The notes below the pieces were generated by a model, which saw only the letters and a list, made by a program, of their open reading frames with translations, did no database searches and was not told the DNA's origin. Both the position numbers and the translations under genes were made by a program. 64,000 nucleotides of DNA from CAVTWH01 sp963794685 (lineage in GTDB: Bacteria; Actinomycetota; Actinomycetes; Mycobacteriales; Micromonosporaceae), in assembly GCA_963794685.1 (NCBI GenBank), contig CAWCFK010000012.1:744001-808000 (forward strand), written 5' to 3'. Below, piece by piece: positions 26,937 to 36,858 of this stretch. Each line of letters starts with the position of its first letter. Within the stretch, counting starts at the first letter, position 1.

Positions 26937-27400
26937 TCAGTCGGCGGTGCGCAGGGCTTGGCAGCCGGGGCAGAGGCCCCAGAAGGTGACTTCGGCCTCG
27001 TCGACCTCGAAGCCGTGCGCGGTGTGACGGGTCCAGGCAGGGGGACTCGCCGACCGTGCAGTCGACGTCGGCGACTGTCGCCGCAGCCCCGGCAGACGAC
27101 GTGGTGGTGGTTGTCGCCGGCGCGCGCCTCGTACAGGGCGGGGCTGCCGGCCGGTTCGATGCGGCGGGCGAGCCCGGCCCGGGCCAGCGCGCCGAGGACG
27201 TCGTAGACCGCCTGGGTGGAGACCGACGTCGAGCCGGGTCCGGACCCGCACCGCGATCTCGTCGACCTCCAGGTGGCCGCCCTCCGCGAGGATGTCGAGC
27301 ACCGCGAGCCGCGGCCGGGTCACCCGCAGGCCGTGCCCGCGCAGCAGCGACGCGGCACCGCCGTCGGCGGCGCGCCGGGTTGCGGCTGGTCGGTGGGCAT
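26937..27400 (-). CDS. Fur-family transcriptional regulator (frameshifted)
   Basis: The DNA-binding helix region reads GLRVTRPRLAVLDILAEGGH, then STQAVYDVLGALARAGLAR and RIEPAGSPALYEARAGDN. It is followed by the metal-site motif HHHVVCRGCG and the C-terminal TFWGLCPGCQALRTAD, which supplies the second CxxC for structural zinc. Breaks lie near 27050, 27232 and 27355; corrected length is about 150 residues, normal for Fur/PerR/CatR. I start at ATG 27400 (MPTDQPQPG), with ATG 27409 as alternative. CatR/PerR-like regulators control peroxide or iron responses; which metal is sensed cannot be told. Confidence 0.8.
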
Positions 27401-27542
27401 CGAACCCATTGCATCACGGTGACCAGCAGGGATCCAACCATGTCGATCGGATGAACGGGGCACGGTGAACGGAGCCCTGGTGAACCCGGTGGGGGCCTGT
27501 CAGCGTATACAGGATCACGGAGTCCACGAGGAGGAGCCTGAG

Positions 27543-28051
27543 ATGTTCGACAAAATCAACGGGATGCCGCTGCACCCGCTCGCGGTGCACGCGGCAGTGG
27601 TGCTGGTGCCGTTGCTGATCCTTGTCACGCTCGGGTACGCGCTGGTCCCCCGGCTGCGCTCCCGGCTCGACTGGGCGGTGCTCGCGCTCGCGGTGATCGC
27701 GCCGATCGCGGTGTACGTCGCCAAGGAGTCCGGCGAGGCGTTCAAGAAGAACCAGTTCGCCGGCAAAGCGGTCCCCGCCGAGGTGGTCAAGCGCCCGGGT
27801 ACGCCGACAAGCTCTTCTGGTTCGTGCTGCTGCTCGGTGTGCTCGCGCTGGTGATGGCGTGCTCACCGAGGGCGTGCAGCGCGGGAAGATCAATGCGCCG
27901 GTCACGTTGACGGTGGTGGCGGCCGTGCTCGCGGTGGCTGCTGTCGATGCCGGCCGGCAACTACGTCTACCTGACCGGGGAATCCGGCGCCTCCGCCGTC
28001 TGGGGCGGCACGCCGGCTGGCCGTCTGGGGCAAGCTGGCTCGGGCGGCTGG
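27543..28051 (+). CDS. DUF2231 membrane protein (frameshifted)
   Basis: The start MFDKINGMPLHPLAVHAAVV is diagnostic for the DUF2231 (predicted haem-binding, histidine-containing) membrane family, with four helices. The later pieces LFWFVLLLGVLALVMA, RGKINAPVTLTVVAAVLAV and YVYLTGESGASAVWG are in different frames, with breaks near 27798, 27858 and 27945. The stop is uncertain; the end lies close to the convergent gene at 28053. AGGAGGAGCC precedes the ATG. It is divergent from the fur-like gene, and a link to redox control is only suggested by that position. Confidence 0.7.
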
Positions 28052-28052
28052 C

Positions 28053-28352
28053 TCAGATCAGGGCGCGGCCGCAGAGGACGAAGAGCACCACCAGCAGGAT
28101 GGTGCCGGCCACCATGCCCACGCCCAGGGTGAACGTGCGGGCCTGCTGCTCGGCGGTCTCGATCGCCGGGACGTTCTGCGCCGGCAGTTCGCGCGGCTGC
28201 GCCGGTTCGAGCACGGTGGGCGGCCGCCAGCTGCCGGGCGGCGCGCTGGTCGGCGGCGGGCCGGTGTAGCGCGGCGGCACGGGTGCGGGTACGGCGGGCG
28301 GGCCGGGGGTGCCGTACTCGGTCGGCCGGCGCCACTGCTCGTCGGAGCTCAC
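28053..28352 (-). CDS. Small Pro-rich protein with one C-terminal membrane anchor
   Basis: A protein of 99 residues from GTG 28352 (VSSDEQWRRPTEYG). The first 60 residues are Pro-rich, then EQQARTFTLGVGMVAGTILL begins a tail anchor that ends in CGRALI at the stop. No known family is recognised. It is divergent from the small acidic gene at 28397. Confidence 0.65.
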   Translation of the reverse strand: MSSDEQWRRPTEYGTPGPPAVPAPVPPRYTGPPPTSAPPGSWRPPTVLEPAQPRELPAQNVPAIETAEQQARTFTLGVGMVAGTILLVVLFVLCGRALI

Positions 28353-28396
28353 GCCGATGACCGTACCCGCCCGCGGGCCCGCTACGCTGTTTTGCC

Positions 28397-28561
28397 GTGG
28401 ACAGTCACGCCCGGGACGAAGAGCGCGAAGTTGTGCTGACCGACGACGAGGTGCCGGTCCTGCCGGAGCAGACCCGGGACGACACCGACCGGGGCTGGGG
28501 CGAGGACGCCGCCAGCAACGACAACCGGCTGCTCGACGAGCGCCCGCCGCACTGGGAGTAG
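28397..28561 (+). CDS. Small acidic hypothetical protein
   Basis: A protein of 54 residues, VDSHARDEEREVVLTDDEVP to RLLDERPPHWE. It is strongly acidic with a conserved-looking RPPHWE end that I recall from short actinobacterial proteins. The GTG start is 45 bp from the start of the divergent tail-anchored protein. Function unknown. Confidence 0.6.
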   Translation: MDSHARDEEREVVLTDDEVPVLPEQTRDDTDRGWGEDAASNDNRLLDERPPHWE

Positions 28562-28579
28562 CCCGCTCCAGGGCGGCGG

Positions 28580-28964
28580 TCAGGGGCGGCGGTCGCGGAG
28601 CGAGTCGCGGATCTCGGTGAGCAGCCGGACCTCGTCGCTCATCTCCTCGGGGCTGGGTTCCCGGCCGCGGTTGCGGCGCGCGTTCACCTTGTTGATCGGC
28701 AGCACCACGCAGACGTACACGGCCGCCGCGGTGAGCAGGAACGCGATCAGCGCGTTGACGAATGACGCCGTAGTCGAAGGTCTGCCCGCGGAGGACGAAC
28801 GTGCCGCTGGCTTCCTTGCCGCCGAGGATCACCCGGATCAGCGGGTTGAGGAACGACTGGACGAGCTGGTTCACCACGGCGGTGAAGGCCGCGCCGATGA
28901 CCACGGCGACCGCGAGGTCGATGACGTTGCCGCGCAGAATGAATTCTTTGAAGCCCTTGAGCAC
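28580..28964 (-). CDS. mscL: Large-conductance mechanosensitive channel (frameshifted)
   Basis: MscL opens under membrane tension to release solutes during osmotic down-shock. The first helix is NVIDLAVAVVIGAAFTAVVN after the GTG start (VLKGFKEFILRG). The second helix is FVNALIAFLLTAAAVYVCVV after a break near 28765, and the C-terminal helix EEMSDEVRLLTEIRDSL ends in DRRP. The corrected length is about 128 residues, as usual. GGGGGGAT lies before the GTG. In M. tuberculosis mscL is likewise near the FmdB, 5-FCL and galU genes. Confidence 0.88.
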
Positions 28965-29033
28965 CGAAATCCCCCCGTTGTGCCGGTTCGGCACCGTACG
29001 TCTACGCACGGTACGCCGAGCGCGGAGGGATCT

Positions 29034-29468
29034 TCAGCGGTTCGCGGCATCCCCGGAGGCGCCGCGGTGGGACCGGCGGTGAACAGGTGCCGGCGTCAGC
29101 CTGGTGCTGGCGCTGCCGGCGGCGGACTTGCTCTCCGCCTTGGCGGCCGGAGCCGGGGTCGAGCTGCCCGAGTCGGACTTGCTCTCGCCGGACTTGCTCT
29201 CGCCCGACTTGCTCTCGCCGGACTTGTCTTCGCCGGACTTGCTCTCCGACTTGGCGTCGCTGCGGGCCGGCTCGCTGGCGCTGTTGCCGCCGGCGCGGGA
29301 GTCGGTGCGGTAGAAGCCGGAGCCCTTGAAGACGATGCCCACCGAGGAGAACAGCTTGCGCAGCCGGCCCTCGCACACCGGGCACTCGGCCAGCGGCTCG
29401 TCGGCGAAGGACTGCACCGCCTCGAGTTGGTGGCCGCACGCGGTGCACGCGTACTGATAGGTCGGCAC
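29034..29468 (-). CDS. FmdB-type zinc-ribbon protein
   Basis: A 144-residue protein with a classic FmdB/CxxC-CxxC zinc ribbon at the N-terminus: MPTYQYACTACGHQLEAVQS and CPVCEGRLRKLFSSVG, then IVFKGSGFYRTDSR. The rest is a low-complexity Ser/Glu/Lys tail made of GESKS repeats. In M. tuberculosis the matching protein (Rv0991c) has been described as a redox-regulated chaperone; I recall that but cannot verify equivalence. It is 134 bp from the 5-FCL gene on the same strand. Confidence 0.88.
   Translation of the reverse strand: MPTYQYACTACGHQLEAVQSFADEPLAECPVCEGRLRKLFSSVGIVFKGSGFYRTDSRAGGNSASEPARSDAKSESKSGEDKSGESKSGESKSGESKSDSGSSTPAPAAKAESKSAAGSASTRLTPAPVHRRSHRGASGDAANR
29169..29252 (-). repeat. 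15-bp tandem repeat in fmdB-like gene
   Basis: About five copies of GGACTTGCTCTCGCC (given on the plus strand) encode the GESKS repeats of the zinc-ribbon protein. Confidence 0.85.
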
Positions 29469-29603
29469 GTCGTCCTCCCAGGGGGTATGCCGGGCATTCG
29501 GTGGTCATCCGACTGGCACTCATCCGCGGTGAGTGCCAGGAAGCTGCGAGCCAATGTTGCGTCATCGACCGGGGTTTCGTCCACTCCGCGCCGGTAGCCG
29601 GGC

Positions 29604-30197
29604 TCAGATCACAGCGGCGCCGGGCTCGACCAGGCCGGTGGGCGTGAGGACGGCGGTAACCCGCTGGTCGTGCGGCTCGGCTGGCACCCCCTCGCGCAGC
29701 TCGCCGGGGTACAGCAGGGCGATCACCGCAGTACCGGGGGCGAGCCGGGCCAGTACCCGGTCGTAGGAGCCGCCGCCGCGGCCGAGGCGTACGCCCGTGG
29801 CGCGGTCCACGGCGAGCGCCGGTACCAGCAGCAACTCGACCGCCGTGACGGCCCGCACGCCGAGCCGGGGGCCGGTCGGGGCGCGCAGTCCGGGACCGGG
29901 CGGCAGTGGGCCGTTCCAGGCCGTCCAGTCGAGGTCGTTGTCGGGCCGCAGCACCGGCAGCAGCAGTTGGTCCACGAGTGCGGCGACCCGGGCCGGCAAC
30001 TCGGCGCCGCCGGGTTCGCGGCGCAGTGGCACGTAGCCGGCCACCACCCGGCGTCCGGCGAGCAGCTGCGGCAGCGCCGCCAGCAGCGCCGCGTCCAGGC
30101 TGGCGATGGCGAACTCCTGGCGGCGCAGCAGCAGCTCGGCGCGCAGCCGGTGCTTCATCCCCGACAGTTCTGTGCCGGATTGTGGAAATTCGGACAC
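29604..30197 (-). CDS. 5-formyltetrahydrofolate cyclo-ligase
   Basis: This enzyme converts 5-formyl-THF to 5,10-methenyl-THF with ATP. The 197-residue protein has KHRLRAELLLRRQEFAIASL at the N-terminus. The ATP/folate site GVRLGRGGGSYDRVLARLAP is near residue 140, and VPAEPHDQRV is near the end. Length and motifs are normal. It is divergent from the GGDEF gene with an 86-bp interval. In the mycobacterial order it lies next to galU. Confidence 0.92.
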   Translation of the reverse strand: MSEFPQSGTELSGMKHRLRAELLLRRQEFAIASLDAALLAALPQLLAGRRVVAGYVPLRREPGGAELPARVAALVDQLLLPVLRPDNDLDWTAWNGPLPPGPGLRAPTGPRLGVRAVTAVELLLVPALAVDRATGVRLGRGGGSYDRVLARLAPGTAVIALLYPGELREGVPAEPHDQRVTAVLTPTGLVEPGAAVI

Positions 30198-30283
30198 GCC
30201 ACACCTTTCGGGACTACCGGCAGTTGAGTACTGAGTGTGACAGCATCGAATCTGAGAGTCACTTGTTACGGGGAGGTGGCACC

Positions 30284-32394
30284 GTGACCCTACGCGCCCG
30301 CCTGACCGCCGCGTTCCTGGTGATCGTGCTCGGTCCGGTGCTCGTCGGGGCCGCGTTCGTCGGTGGGACGGTAACCGCGGTCAACCACTCCCGCTCCGGC
30401 GACCGGCTCGCCCTCGCCACGGCCGCCGTCCGGACCAGCGTCGATGCCATCTGCCAGCGGCTGCGTACCGCCGCCCGAACCGCCGCCGTACAGCACACCG
30501 GCCCGTCCGCAGCCGACGCCGCGCGCAGCGTGGTCCGCCAGGGGCTCGCCGATGCGGTCGCGATGTCCGGTAGGACGGCGCCGACATCGGCTCGACGGCC
30601 CCGTACCGGCACAGCCGTGGGCCGACTGCGACCGCCCGGCCACCGGCCGCGCGACCACCCGGCCCACCGCGATCAGCGCGCGGATCACCATGGTCGACGC
30701 CGACGGGCAGCCGGTCGGCACCGCCACCGCCTTCCTGGTCCTCGACGCCGACCTGCTGGCCCGCCTCGCCGCCGCCACCGGGGCCTCGCTGACCGTGCTG
30801 CAGCCCGGCGACGAGCCGCTCTCCACCGAGCGCCCGGACCGCGCCCGCAGCATCCGCGCCGCCGCCCAGCGGCTCACCGACGCCGGCGCCTTCGCCCACG
30901 CCGACGGCCGCTACGTGCGCCGCATCGACCCGGTCGCCGGACCAGCCGGTGCCGCTGGCGGTCTCGGTCGCCGCCGCCAGCAACGTCGGCCTGTACCTGC
31001 TGCTCGGACTGCTGGTGCTGCTCACCGCGCTGGTCGCGGTGGTGGCCGCGGCCCGGCTGGCCCGCAGCACCACCCGACCGCTGGCCGAGTTGAGCCGGGC
31101 CGCCGACCGGGTGGCCGGCGGCGACCTGAGCGCCCGGGTACCGGTCAACGGGCGCGACGAGGTCGGCCGGCTCGCCGAGACCTTCAACCGGATGACCCGG
31201 GAGATGCAGTCCTCGATGGAGGCGCTCACCGTCAGCCGGGACCAGCTGCGCAGCAACCTCGGGCTGCTCGGCGACACCCTGTCCAGTACCCACGACCAGG
31301 AGCGGATGCTGCGGGTGATCCTGCGCGCCGCGATCGCCGCCACCGGCGCCACCGGCGGGCTGGTGCTGCTCGTGGACGAGCACAGCCGCACGCTGATCGG
31401 CCAGGTCGGGGAGGGCGTCGACGAGCCGCTGCCCCGGCTGCCGATCGCCGAGTACGGGCTGCTCGGCCGGGTCGCCGCCAGCGGCGAGCCACGCCGGGGC
31501 CGGATCGGTCGCGACGGCCCCGACCTGGCCCGCGGCGAGCCGCGCTGCCGCACCTACATGGCGGTACCGTTCGCCGCGCCGGCCAGCGCCGCCGACCCCG
31601 AGGACGGCGAGCCACCGGTACGCGGGGTGCTGGCCCTCTACAACCGCCTCGGCAGCGACGAGTTCGACGACAGCGACCTGATCCGGCTGTCCACCTTCGC
31701 CGGGCAGGCGGCCGTCGCCGTCGACAACGTGCGCCACCACGAGCAGGCCCGCAAGCTTTCCCACACCGACCCGCTCACCGGCCTGGCCAACTACCGCACG
31801 CTGGGCGACGCGCTGCGCCGGGAACTGGAGCGGGCCAACCGGTTCGGCCACCAGCTCTGCGTACTCGCCCTGGACCTGGACCGCTTCAAGCGGGTCAACG
31901 ACACCTACGGGCACGCCGCCGGCGACGCGGTGCTCGCCGAGTTCGCCCGCCGGCTGCGGATCGAGATCCGCGAGGTCGACCTGGCCTTCCGGCAGGGCGG
32001 CGAAGAGTTCGTGGTGCTGCTGCCGGAGACCGACGCGGGCGGCGGGGCGGCGTTGGCCCAGCGACTCGGCGCGGCGGTGCGCCGGCCGGCGATGTCGGTG
32101 ACCGCCCGACGGGTACCCGGTGGTCGGACCGCCGGCCCGGTCCGGGCACTGCGCATCCAGGTGAGCGTCTCCATCGGCATCGCCGTCTTCCCCGACCACG
32201 GGGTGTCCGCCGCCGCCATCCTCGGCGCCGCCGACGACGCGCTGTACGCCGCGAAGGCGGCCGGCCGGGACACCTACCGGATGGCGCTGCCCGTGGTCCT
32301 CGACGAGCCGGTCGCCGCGCCACCGGTGCTGGTGGTGCCGGCCGGTGGCGCGCCGGGCGGCCCACAGCCAACGCCGCACCCCCGGGGCGGATAG
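30284..32394 (+). CDS. HAMP-GAF-GGDEF diguanylate cyclase (frameshifted)
   Basis: A membrane-bound cyclic di-GMP synthase. Order: N-terminal helix (TAAFLVIVLGPVLVGAAFVG), extracytoplasmic region, second helix (NVGLYLLLGLLVLLTALVAV), HAMP (ARSTTRPLAELSRAADRVAG), GAF (DTLSSTHDQERMLRVIL to AAVAVDNVRHHEQA) and GGDEF (about 31750-32290). The active site is GGEEF, and an RxxD inhibitory site (REVD) lies exactly five residues before it, so product feedback is expected. Breaks near 30573, 30650 and 30942 affect only the sensor half. The start GTG follows GGGGAGGTGG. The C-terminus is a Pro/Ala tail. It lies between 5-FCL and galU. Confidence 0.85.
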
Positions 32395-32403
32395 TCTCCG
32401 ACC

Positions 32404-33355
32404 ATGACAGAGTCGGTCAGCACCCTGCCTGCCAGCCCCGACATACCCGGCCACCGCCGGGCCCGCCGGGCGGTGATCCCGGCCGCCGGCCTGGCCACCC
32501 GGTTCCTGCCGGCCACCAAGGCCGTGCCGAAGGAGCTGCTGCCGGTCGTCGACCGGCCGGTGCTGCAGTACATCGTGGAAGAGGCCGCCAATGCCGGGAT
32601 CAAGGACGTCCTGCTGGTCACCGGGCGCGGCAAGACCAGCATGGTCGACCACTTCGACCGCCGTCCCGACCTGGAAGCGCGGCTGGAGGCCAAGGGCGAC
32701 TTCGAGCGCCTGAAGGCGGTCCGCGGCTCCGGCCGAGCTCGCCGAGATCTACACCTGCCGGCAGGCCGAGCCGCTGGGCCTGGGCCACGCGGTCTCCTAC
32801 GCCGAGTCGCACGTCGGCGGCGAACCGTTCGCGGTGCTGCTCGGCGACGAGTTCACCGGCCCGGACGACCTGCTCCTCGACCAGATGCTCGACCTGCAGG
32901 CGAGCACCGGCGGCATCGTGCTCGCCTTCATCGAGGTGCCCTGGGACGAGGTGACCCGGTACGGGGTCGCCTCGGTCGCGCCGGCCGAGCACCTCGGACC
33001 CGACGTGGTGGCCGTCAACGCCCTGGTGGAGAAGCCGGCCCGGGACGACGCGCCGTCCAACCTCGCGGTCGTCGGCCGGTACGTGCTGCCGAACTCGATC
33101 TTCGACGCGATCCGGGACACCAAGCCCGGGGCGGGCGGCGAGATCCAGTTGACCGACGCGATGGCGTTGCTGCTGGAACAGGGCACCCCCGTGCACGGGG
33201 TGGTGTTCCGCGGCGTGCGCTACGACACCGGCGCGCCCATCGGGTACCTGCAGGCCGTCGTGCAAATTGCCTGTCAACGCGAAGATCTCGGCCCGGCGTT
33301 CCGCGACTGGCTGGCCGACTTCGTCAAGAATGAGATGCCCGGCAGCGGATCTTAA
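32404..33355 (+). CDS. galU: UTP-glucose-1-phosphate uridylyltransferase (frameshifted)
   Basis: It makes UDP-glucose from UTP and glucose-1-phosphate for cell-envelope and storage glycans. The nucleotide-binding signature GLATRFLPATKAVPKE is near residue 30, and LPVVDRPVLQYIVEEA follows. Later motifs are FAVLLGDEFTGP, VEKPARDDAPSNLAVVGRYV and GGEIQLTDAM. A single break near 32735 (around AVRG) separates residues 1-108 from the rest; corrected length is about 317. It sits 9 bp after the GGDEF gene and 15 bp before moeA, so these are one operon. Confidence 0.93.
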
Positions 33356-33370
33356 GGAGGACTGGGCAAC

Positions 33371-34668
33371 GTGCGGCGTTTGTGGACGACGGCTGAGTAC
33401 GACACGGTCTCCGGATCGTCGTCGTCGTCCCTTGCTGCCGCCTCGGGGCTGACCCCGCTCGCCGACTACCTCGGCGACGTGCTGCGCCAACTGCGCCCGC
33501 TGCCGCCGCTGGACCTCGACCTCACCCAGGCCTACGGCAACGTGCTGGCCGAGAACGTGGAGGCCGGCGGCTCGCTGCCGGCCTTCGACCTGGCCGCCAT
33601 CGACGGGTACGCGGCCCGCTGGGAGGACGTCGCGGGCGCCACGCGCGGCCAAGCCGGTCCGGCTCAACGTCGTCGGCGACCTGGCCGCGTCGAGCTGGCG
33701 GCCGGTCCGGCTCACCCCGTTCACCTGCTTCGCGGTGGCCGCCGGGGCCGCCCTGCCGGCCACCGCCGACGTGGTCATCGCGGTCTCCGCGACCGATCAG
33801 GGAATGGCCGCCGTCGAGGTGCACGAAGGGCCCAAGAAGGGCCAGGGCATCCGGCGTACGGGCGAGGAGTTGCAGCCCGGCACGATCCTCGCGGGAGCCG
33901 GCTCGTTCGTCACCCCGGCCCTGGTCGCGGTGCTCGCCGGCACCGGCATCGGGCATGTCGTGGTGCGCCCCAGTCCCCGGGTGGTGGTGCTGGCCACCGG
34001 CGACGAACTCGTCGACCCGGGTCGGATGAGCCAGCCCGGCCAGGTCGTCGACGTCAACTCGCACGCGCTCACCGCGGCCGCCGCCGACGCCGGGGCGCAC
34101 GCCTACCGGGTCGGCATCTGCGACGACGACCCCGAGGGCCTGCGCGGCCTGCTGGAGGACCAGACGCTGCGGGCCGACCTGATCGTCACCACCGGGGGTA
34201 CCGGCACCGGCCCCGGTGACATGCTGCGCCGCATTCTCGCCCGGGACCGGGTGGTCTTCACCGACCTGTCGGTCTATCCGTGCCCGGTGCTCGGGTTCGG
34301 CACCATCGGCCCGGAGGAGGTGCCGGTGGTCTGCCTGCCCGGCGACCCGGGCGCCGCCCTGGTCGGCTTCGAGATCCTGGTGCGTCCGGTGATCCAGGTG
34401 CTCGCCGGGGCCGAGCCGGTGTTCCGCCCGAGCGTGCGCGGGCACCTGCTGGACACCGTGCAGTCGCTGCCCGGGCTGCGCGAGTTCCGGCCGGCCCGGG
34501 TGGCCGAGCGGCGCGGCGGCGGGTACACCGTGCAGCCGCTGCCCGGCGGGCCCTACACGCTTTCCGGGCTGGCCCAGGCCAACGCCCTGATGGTGCTCGG
34601 CGAGCGGGTCAGCGCTGCGCCCCGCCGGCTCCACCGTCGACGTGCTGCTGCTGGATCGGCGCCGATGA
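33371..34668 (+). CDS. moeA: Molybdopterin molybdenumtransferase (frameshifted)
   Basis: MoeA inserts molybdate into adenylylated molybdopterin. Visible pieces are LDLTQAYGNVLAENVEA, then LPAFDLAAIDGYA. The molybdopterin-binding MoCF domain has VVVLATGDELVDPG, IVTTGGTGTGPGDML and VVCLPGDPGAALVGFEILVR. Breaks near 33643 and 34612 split the first domain and the tail; corrected length is about 430 residues, normal. The start is GTG after TAAGGAGG of the galU end, giving strong coupling. This galU-moeA-rimJ order is that of mycobacteria. Confidence 0.92.
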
Positions 34669-34698
34669 GGCTCGGTTGTCGATGAGGCTGGTTAACAG

Positions 34699-35350
34699 AT
34701 GAGGAATTCCCCCGGCTGGCCGGCGGTGCTCACCGACGGCGAAGTGGTGCTGCGCCCGTACCGGCGCAGCGACGGCCGTGCCTGGTCGGAGATCCGGCGC
34801 AGCAACGAGGAGTGGCTGGCCCGCTGGGAACCCAGCCCGCCCGGCCCGTGGCGGGACCTCAACTCGCCCACCGCGTTCCGGTTCGTGCTGCGCGAACTGC
34901 AAGCGCACCGGGGCTGAGGGCTCGGCCATGCCGTTCGCCGTCTGCCTGCGTACCCCCGGCACCCGGACCGACCGGCTGGTCGGCCAACTGTCGCTGGGCA
35001 GCATCGTGCGCCGCGCCTTCTGCTCCTGCTACGCCGGGTACTGGGTGGACTCCCGGGTGGCCGGCCGGGGCATCATCCCGACCGCGCTCGCGCTCGCCGT
35101 CGACCACGCCTTCCAGGCCGGCGGCCTGCACCGGATCGAGGTCAACATCCGGCCGGAGAACACCCCGTCGCGCCGGGTGGTGGAGAAGCTCGGCTTCCGC
35201 GAGGAGGCGTACCACCCCCGCTACCTGCACATCGACGGCGGCTGGCGGGACCACGTCGGGTACGCCGTCACGGTTGAGGATCTGGCCCTGGACGGTGGCC
35301 TGCTGAACCGCTGGCACCGGGTCCGCGGCGGCCTCGACCTCGCCAGCTGA
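34699..35350 (+). CDS. RimJ/RimL-type GNAT acetyltransferase (frameshifted)
   Basis: An N-acetyltransferase of the ribosomal-protein alanine acetyltransferase group. N-terminal strand VLTDGEVVLRPYRRSDGRAW, then WLARWEPSPPGPW. After a break near 34913 come YAGYWVDSRVAGRGIIPTAL (acetyl-CoA binding RGxGxA-like) and VNIRPENTPSRRVVEKLGF. Corrected length is about 215 residues. It follows moeA after 30 bp, as rimJ does in M. tuberculosis. Substrate: probably an N-terminal residue of a protein. Confidence 0.85.
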
Positions 35351-35453
35351 TCCGCCCCGCTCACCCGGTGTACCGGAGTGGCGTGCGGGGTTCACCCTGC
35401 GTGCACTCTAACCTCGAACTACAAGAATGTAAGTCCAGTCGGGAGAGTCGCGG

Positions 35454-36238
35454 GTGCCCACGTCGGTGCTGCTCGCCGTCCTCGCCGCCGCCGGACTGCT
35501 CGCCCTCGCCCCGGCGCTGGTCCGCCGGTACGACGCCACCGAGCGACTGGTCGCGGAGCGGACGCTGTCGACGGCCCGGGTGATCAACCGCCGGCGCCGT
35601 CTGCGCACCGTGCCCGGCCGCCGCCCGGTCAACCCACCGAGCCTGTTCTGCCTGGTGCCTGCCACGCCCCGGCCGCGCCCCCGGTCTCGGCGATCCCGGT
35701 CTCGGCCATCCCGATCTCCGCGATGCCGGTCTCGGCGTGGCCGATCTCCGCGATGCCGATCTCCGCGCTGCCCGTGTCCGGGCCGCCGTCGCGTCGGCGG
35801 CGTCGCGCCCCGGTCCGGATCCGGACCCACACCCCCGCCGTGTACCGGCGTCGCCGGGTGCTCGCCGCCCTGGTCCTGTTCAACGTGATCGAGTTGATCG
35901 GGCTCGCCGTGGTGGGGCCCGGCTTCGGGGTCAGCTGTGCCGTGTCCGGCTCGCTGCTCGTTGCCTACCTGGTGCACCTGCGCAACCGGGCCATCGTCGA
36001 CCGCCGGCGTCGGCGGGCTGCCCAGCGCCGGGAGGTGTGGATTGCTCGCCGGCAGGCGGAACTGGCGGCCGAGCAGGCTCGTCGGCTGGCGGCTCGCCGG
36101 GAGGCGCTGCGTCGGGCCGCTGCCGCGCGTGCTGCCGCGTCCCGGGAGTCGCTGCGGCTGTCCCAGCGGTACGTGGACACCTCCCGGCGTGCCGTGGTGC
36201 GCGGTCGGGCGTACGAATCGCGGGCGGCCGGGTACTGA
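35454..36238 (+). CDS. Membrane protein with pentapeptide-repeat linker (Rv0996-like; frameshifted)
   Basis: The GTG start gives VPTSVLLAVLAAAGLLALAP, a first membrane helix. A linker of PVSAI/PISAM pentapeptides follows (frame break near 35668), then two helices (RVLAALVLFNVIELIGLAVV and SCAVSGSLLVAYLVHL). The C-terminal half is very Arg/Ala-rich and probably coiled coil (RRQAELAAEQARRLAARREA). Position after the rimJ-like gene matches Rv0996 of M. tuberculosis, a membrane protein of unknown role. It may tether something to the membrane; that is inference. Confidence 0.65.
35683..35784 (+). repeat. 15-bp tandem repeat in membrane protein linker
   Basis: Six to seven degenerate copies of CCGGTCTCGGCGATC, encoding PVSAI/PISAM units. 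Confidence 0.85.
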
Positions 36239-36352
36239 TCGTCCTCGGGTGGCGCGTGTTACGGAGGTACTGGTTCGCGCGCGCGGGTACTCACCTGTTA
36301 GCCTTGTCGCCGGTCCGCTTGTGCCTTTCCGGGTGCGCGCGTACCAGTTCCG

Positions 36353-36426
36353 GGGGCTGTGGCGCAGACCGGTAGCGCACCTCGTTCGCATCGAGGGGGT
36401 CAGGGGTTCAAATCCCCTCAGCTCCA
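36353..36426 (+). tRNA. tRNA-Ala (CGC)
   Basis: It folds as a full cloverleaf: acceptor GGGGCTG/CAGCTCC with the G3-U70 pair that marks alanine tRNAs, D arm GCGC/GCGC, anticodon stem CCTCG/CGAGG with loop TTCGCAT (anticodon CGC), and T arm AGGGG-TTCAAAT-CCCCT. The discriminator is A; CCA is not encoded. A perfect hairpin CCAGCG-GAAA-CGCTGG lies at 36443-36458. The accessory region begins directly after this gene, so it may be an integration site. Confidence 0.95.
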
Positions 36427-36522
36427 CCCTGAATCACTCTGACCAGCGGAAACGCTGGCGGCAAGATCAGCTAAGCCAGATCGGTACCAAGTCGGTCCCG
36501 ATCTTGGTCTTTCTTGGCCCGC

Positions 36523-36792
36523 TCAGTAGCCTCCCGCAACCCGCTGCCGCTCGTCTGTGGCGAACCGATACCGCCACAGCATGAGCAACCGGTCCTCATC
36601 GTCAACCACGAGTGTCAACACCACCGTTTGAAGGCGCACAACGTGATGCTCAAGCGGTGCCCGTCCGGCGGCTCGATGTCCACCAAAGGTCAGACGGACC
36701 CACGGGTTGTCGTAGACAGTCCGCTCTCCGTAGATCTTGGTGCGCAGTTCGTCGGAGTGTTCCGGCGAAGTCACGCCGACCAGCTCATGCAA
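36523..36792 (-). pseudogene. Truncated NUDIX hydrolase
   Basis: The 89 residues start MHELVGVTSPEHSDELRTKI, then YDNPWVRLTFGGHR and VVLTLVVDDEDRLLMLWRYR, which is the beta-strand region that precedes the Nudix box in this family. The protein stops at RQRVAGGY before any GX5EX7REUXEEXGU motif, so the catalytic part is missing. Downstream lies only the sequence next to tRNA-Ala. I infer a remnant cut during an insertion or deletion at the tRNA. Confidence 0.65.
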
Positions 36793-36858
36793 ATGCGGGC
36801 TGGAAGCGTCTGAGCACGCCAGTCCCGATGGTCGGGGCCGCCTACATACGATCGCCTG

